Both the position numbers and the translations under genes were made by a program. Shown piece by piece: positions 63,384 to 64,000 of a stretch of DNA of 64,000 nucleotides; position 1 is the stretch's first letter, and every line of letters starts with the position of its first letter. This stretch comes from Bog-756 sp963828385 (lineage in GTDB: Bacteria; Actinomycetota; Acidimicrobiia; Acidimicrobiales; RAAP-2): assembly GCA_963828385.1 (NCBI GenBank), contig CAWHEF010000002.1:248001-312000 (forward strand). The letters are read 5' to 3'. Under the pieces are notes generated by a model. The model was not told the origin of the DNA. It worked only from the letters and a program-made list of their open reading frames with translations, and ran no database searches.

Positions 63384-64000
63384 ATGCAACCGGGAAGTGA
63401 CAAAAGGAGCACGGGCAGCTCACCGAAGGAGGTAGACGGGCCGCCTTCGACGCAGCCGCCGCTGCGGGTCGGGTTGGTAGGCGCCGGCCTCTGGGCCGAA
63501 ATCGTCCATGCGCCCATGCTCGCCGGCGGCCCGGAGACCGAGCTCGTCGGGGTATGGGCAAGACGGTTCGATGCTGCCGCCAGGATCGCCGCCGCCCACG
63601 GCACCCACGCCTTCGACGACTACGGCGCGCTCCTCGACCACTGCGACGCGGTGACGTTCTCCGTGCCTCCCGACGTCCAGGCGACCATGGCCACCCGGGC
63701 GGCGCAGGCGGGCAAGGCGGTAATGCTCGAGAAGCCCATCGCGCTCGACGAACCGAGTGCGGAACGACTCACCGATGCCGTGAACGACGCCGGCGTGGCG
63801 TCGATCGTGGTGCTCACCTGGCGGTACGCCACGCGCACCCGGGCGTTTCTCAAGCGTCTCCCGCTCATCAGGCCCATCGGTGGTAGTGGCCGCTTCATCT
63901 CGGCGGCCTCGTTGGGCGGCCCGTTCGCCACGCCGTGGCGGCTCGAACGTGGGCCGTTGTTCGATCTCGGCCCCCACGTGATCGACATGCTCGAAGCATC
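63384..64000 (+). CDS. Gfo/Idh/MocA-family oxidoreductase, partial at right edge
   Basis: ATG 63384, seven bases after the DUF916-like stop, and still open at base 64000. The N-terminal Rossmann motif is LRVGLVGAGLWAEIVHAPML. Further motifs are VTFSVPPDVQA, the conserved EKP in VMLEKPIALDEPSAE, and DLGPHVIDML with the GxH region near the edge. It is an NAD(P)-dependent sugar or inositol dehydrogenase type and the substrate is unknown. Confidence 0.9.
   Translation, partial: MQPGSDKRSTGSSPKEVDGPPSTQPPLRVGLVGAGLWAEIVHAPMLAGGPETELVGVWARRFDAAARIAAAHGTHAFDDYGALLDHCDAVTFSVPPDVQATMATRAAQAGKAVMLEKPIALDEPSAERLTDAVNDAGVASIVVLTWRYATRTRAFLKRLPLIRPIGGSGRFISAASLGGPFATPWRLERGPLFDLGPHVIDMLEA

Overview
The window is high-G+C DNA from an actinobacterium. 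I infer class Acidimicrobiia or a close relative. The signs are many GTG starts, leaderless -10 boxes (TAnnnT) six bases before start codons, 4-nt stop/start overlaps, a CIRCE-controlled groEL, a mycobacterial-type SOS box plus a PafBC-type promoter at recA, a coproheme decarboxylase (HemQ), a DUF222 HNH endonuclease, an LLM flavin oxidoreductase and a PIG-V mannosyltransferase. No phage, CRISPR array, rRNA or insertion sequence was seen. There are two tRNA-Ser genes (UGA at 0.6 kb, GCU at 21.5 kb).

Layout. 0-12.5 kb: end of a CaiB/BaiF CoA-transferase, tRNA-Ser, pheA divergent from larB-larC (nickel-pincer cofactor synthesis), HNH endonuclease, ArsB-like permease, GNAT, NUDIX, then a coupled hemQ-larE-NIL operon, and groEL with its CIRCE. 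12.5-18 kb: GH5 glycosidase, K+ channel with RCK domain, double CDGSH protein, NlpC/P60 hydrolase. 18-25 kb: acyl-CoA ligase with phosphotriesterase-like hydrolase, a zinc-finger protein, and an enoyl-CoA hydratase/acyl-CoA dehydrogenase/alpha-beta hydrolase operon. 25-33.4 kb is housekeeping: PIG-V transferase, rimO-pgsA-cinA, DUF3048 protein, TetR/ribH, recA. 33.4-39 kb looks accessory: YVTN propeller, GAP-family protein, internally deleted SulP transporter, DUF1254 protein. 39-43.5 kb: Tat-exported DMF-amidase-like protein, CHAP hydrolase, GT39-like transferase. 43.5-59 kb is mixed metabolism: truncated LLM oxidoreductase, SDR, SCO1 membrane fusion, alcohol dehydrogenase, acyl-CoA ligase, DoxX/epoxide hydrolase, PPK2, ThiO-like oxidase, amidohydrolase, nitroreductase, lipoprotein phosphoesterase. 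59.2-63.4 kb is the most unusual block: two secreted WxL-like surface proteins followed by a coupled DUF916-like membrane protein. This is the gene logic of Firmicute cell-surface complexes, here in an actinobacterium. A Gfo/Idh/MocA oxidoreductase runs off the right edge.

A second theme is quality. At least eight single-base frameshifts interrupt otherwise conserved genes (larB, groEL twice, the zinc-finger gene, two acyl-CoA ligases, the DUF3048 gene, the ThiO-like gene). Most are one extra base, often in a short G/C run. Because an essential-type gene such as groEL is hit twice while its CIRCE and terminator are intact, I infer sequencing or assembly indels for most. The SulP deletion and the truncated LLM gene could be genuine decay or misassembly.
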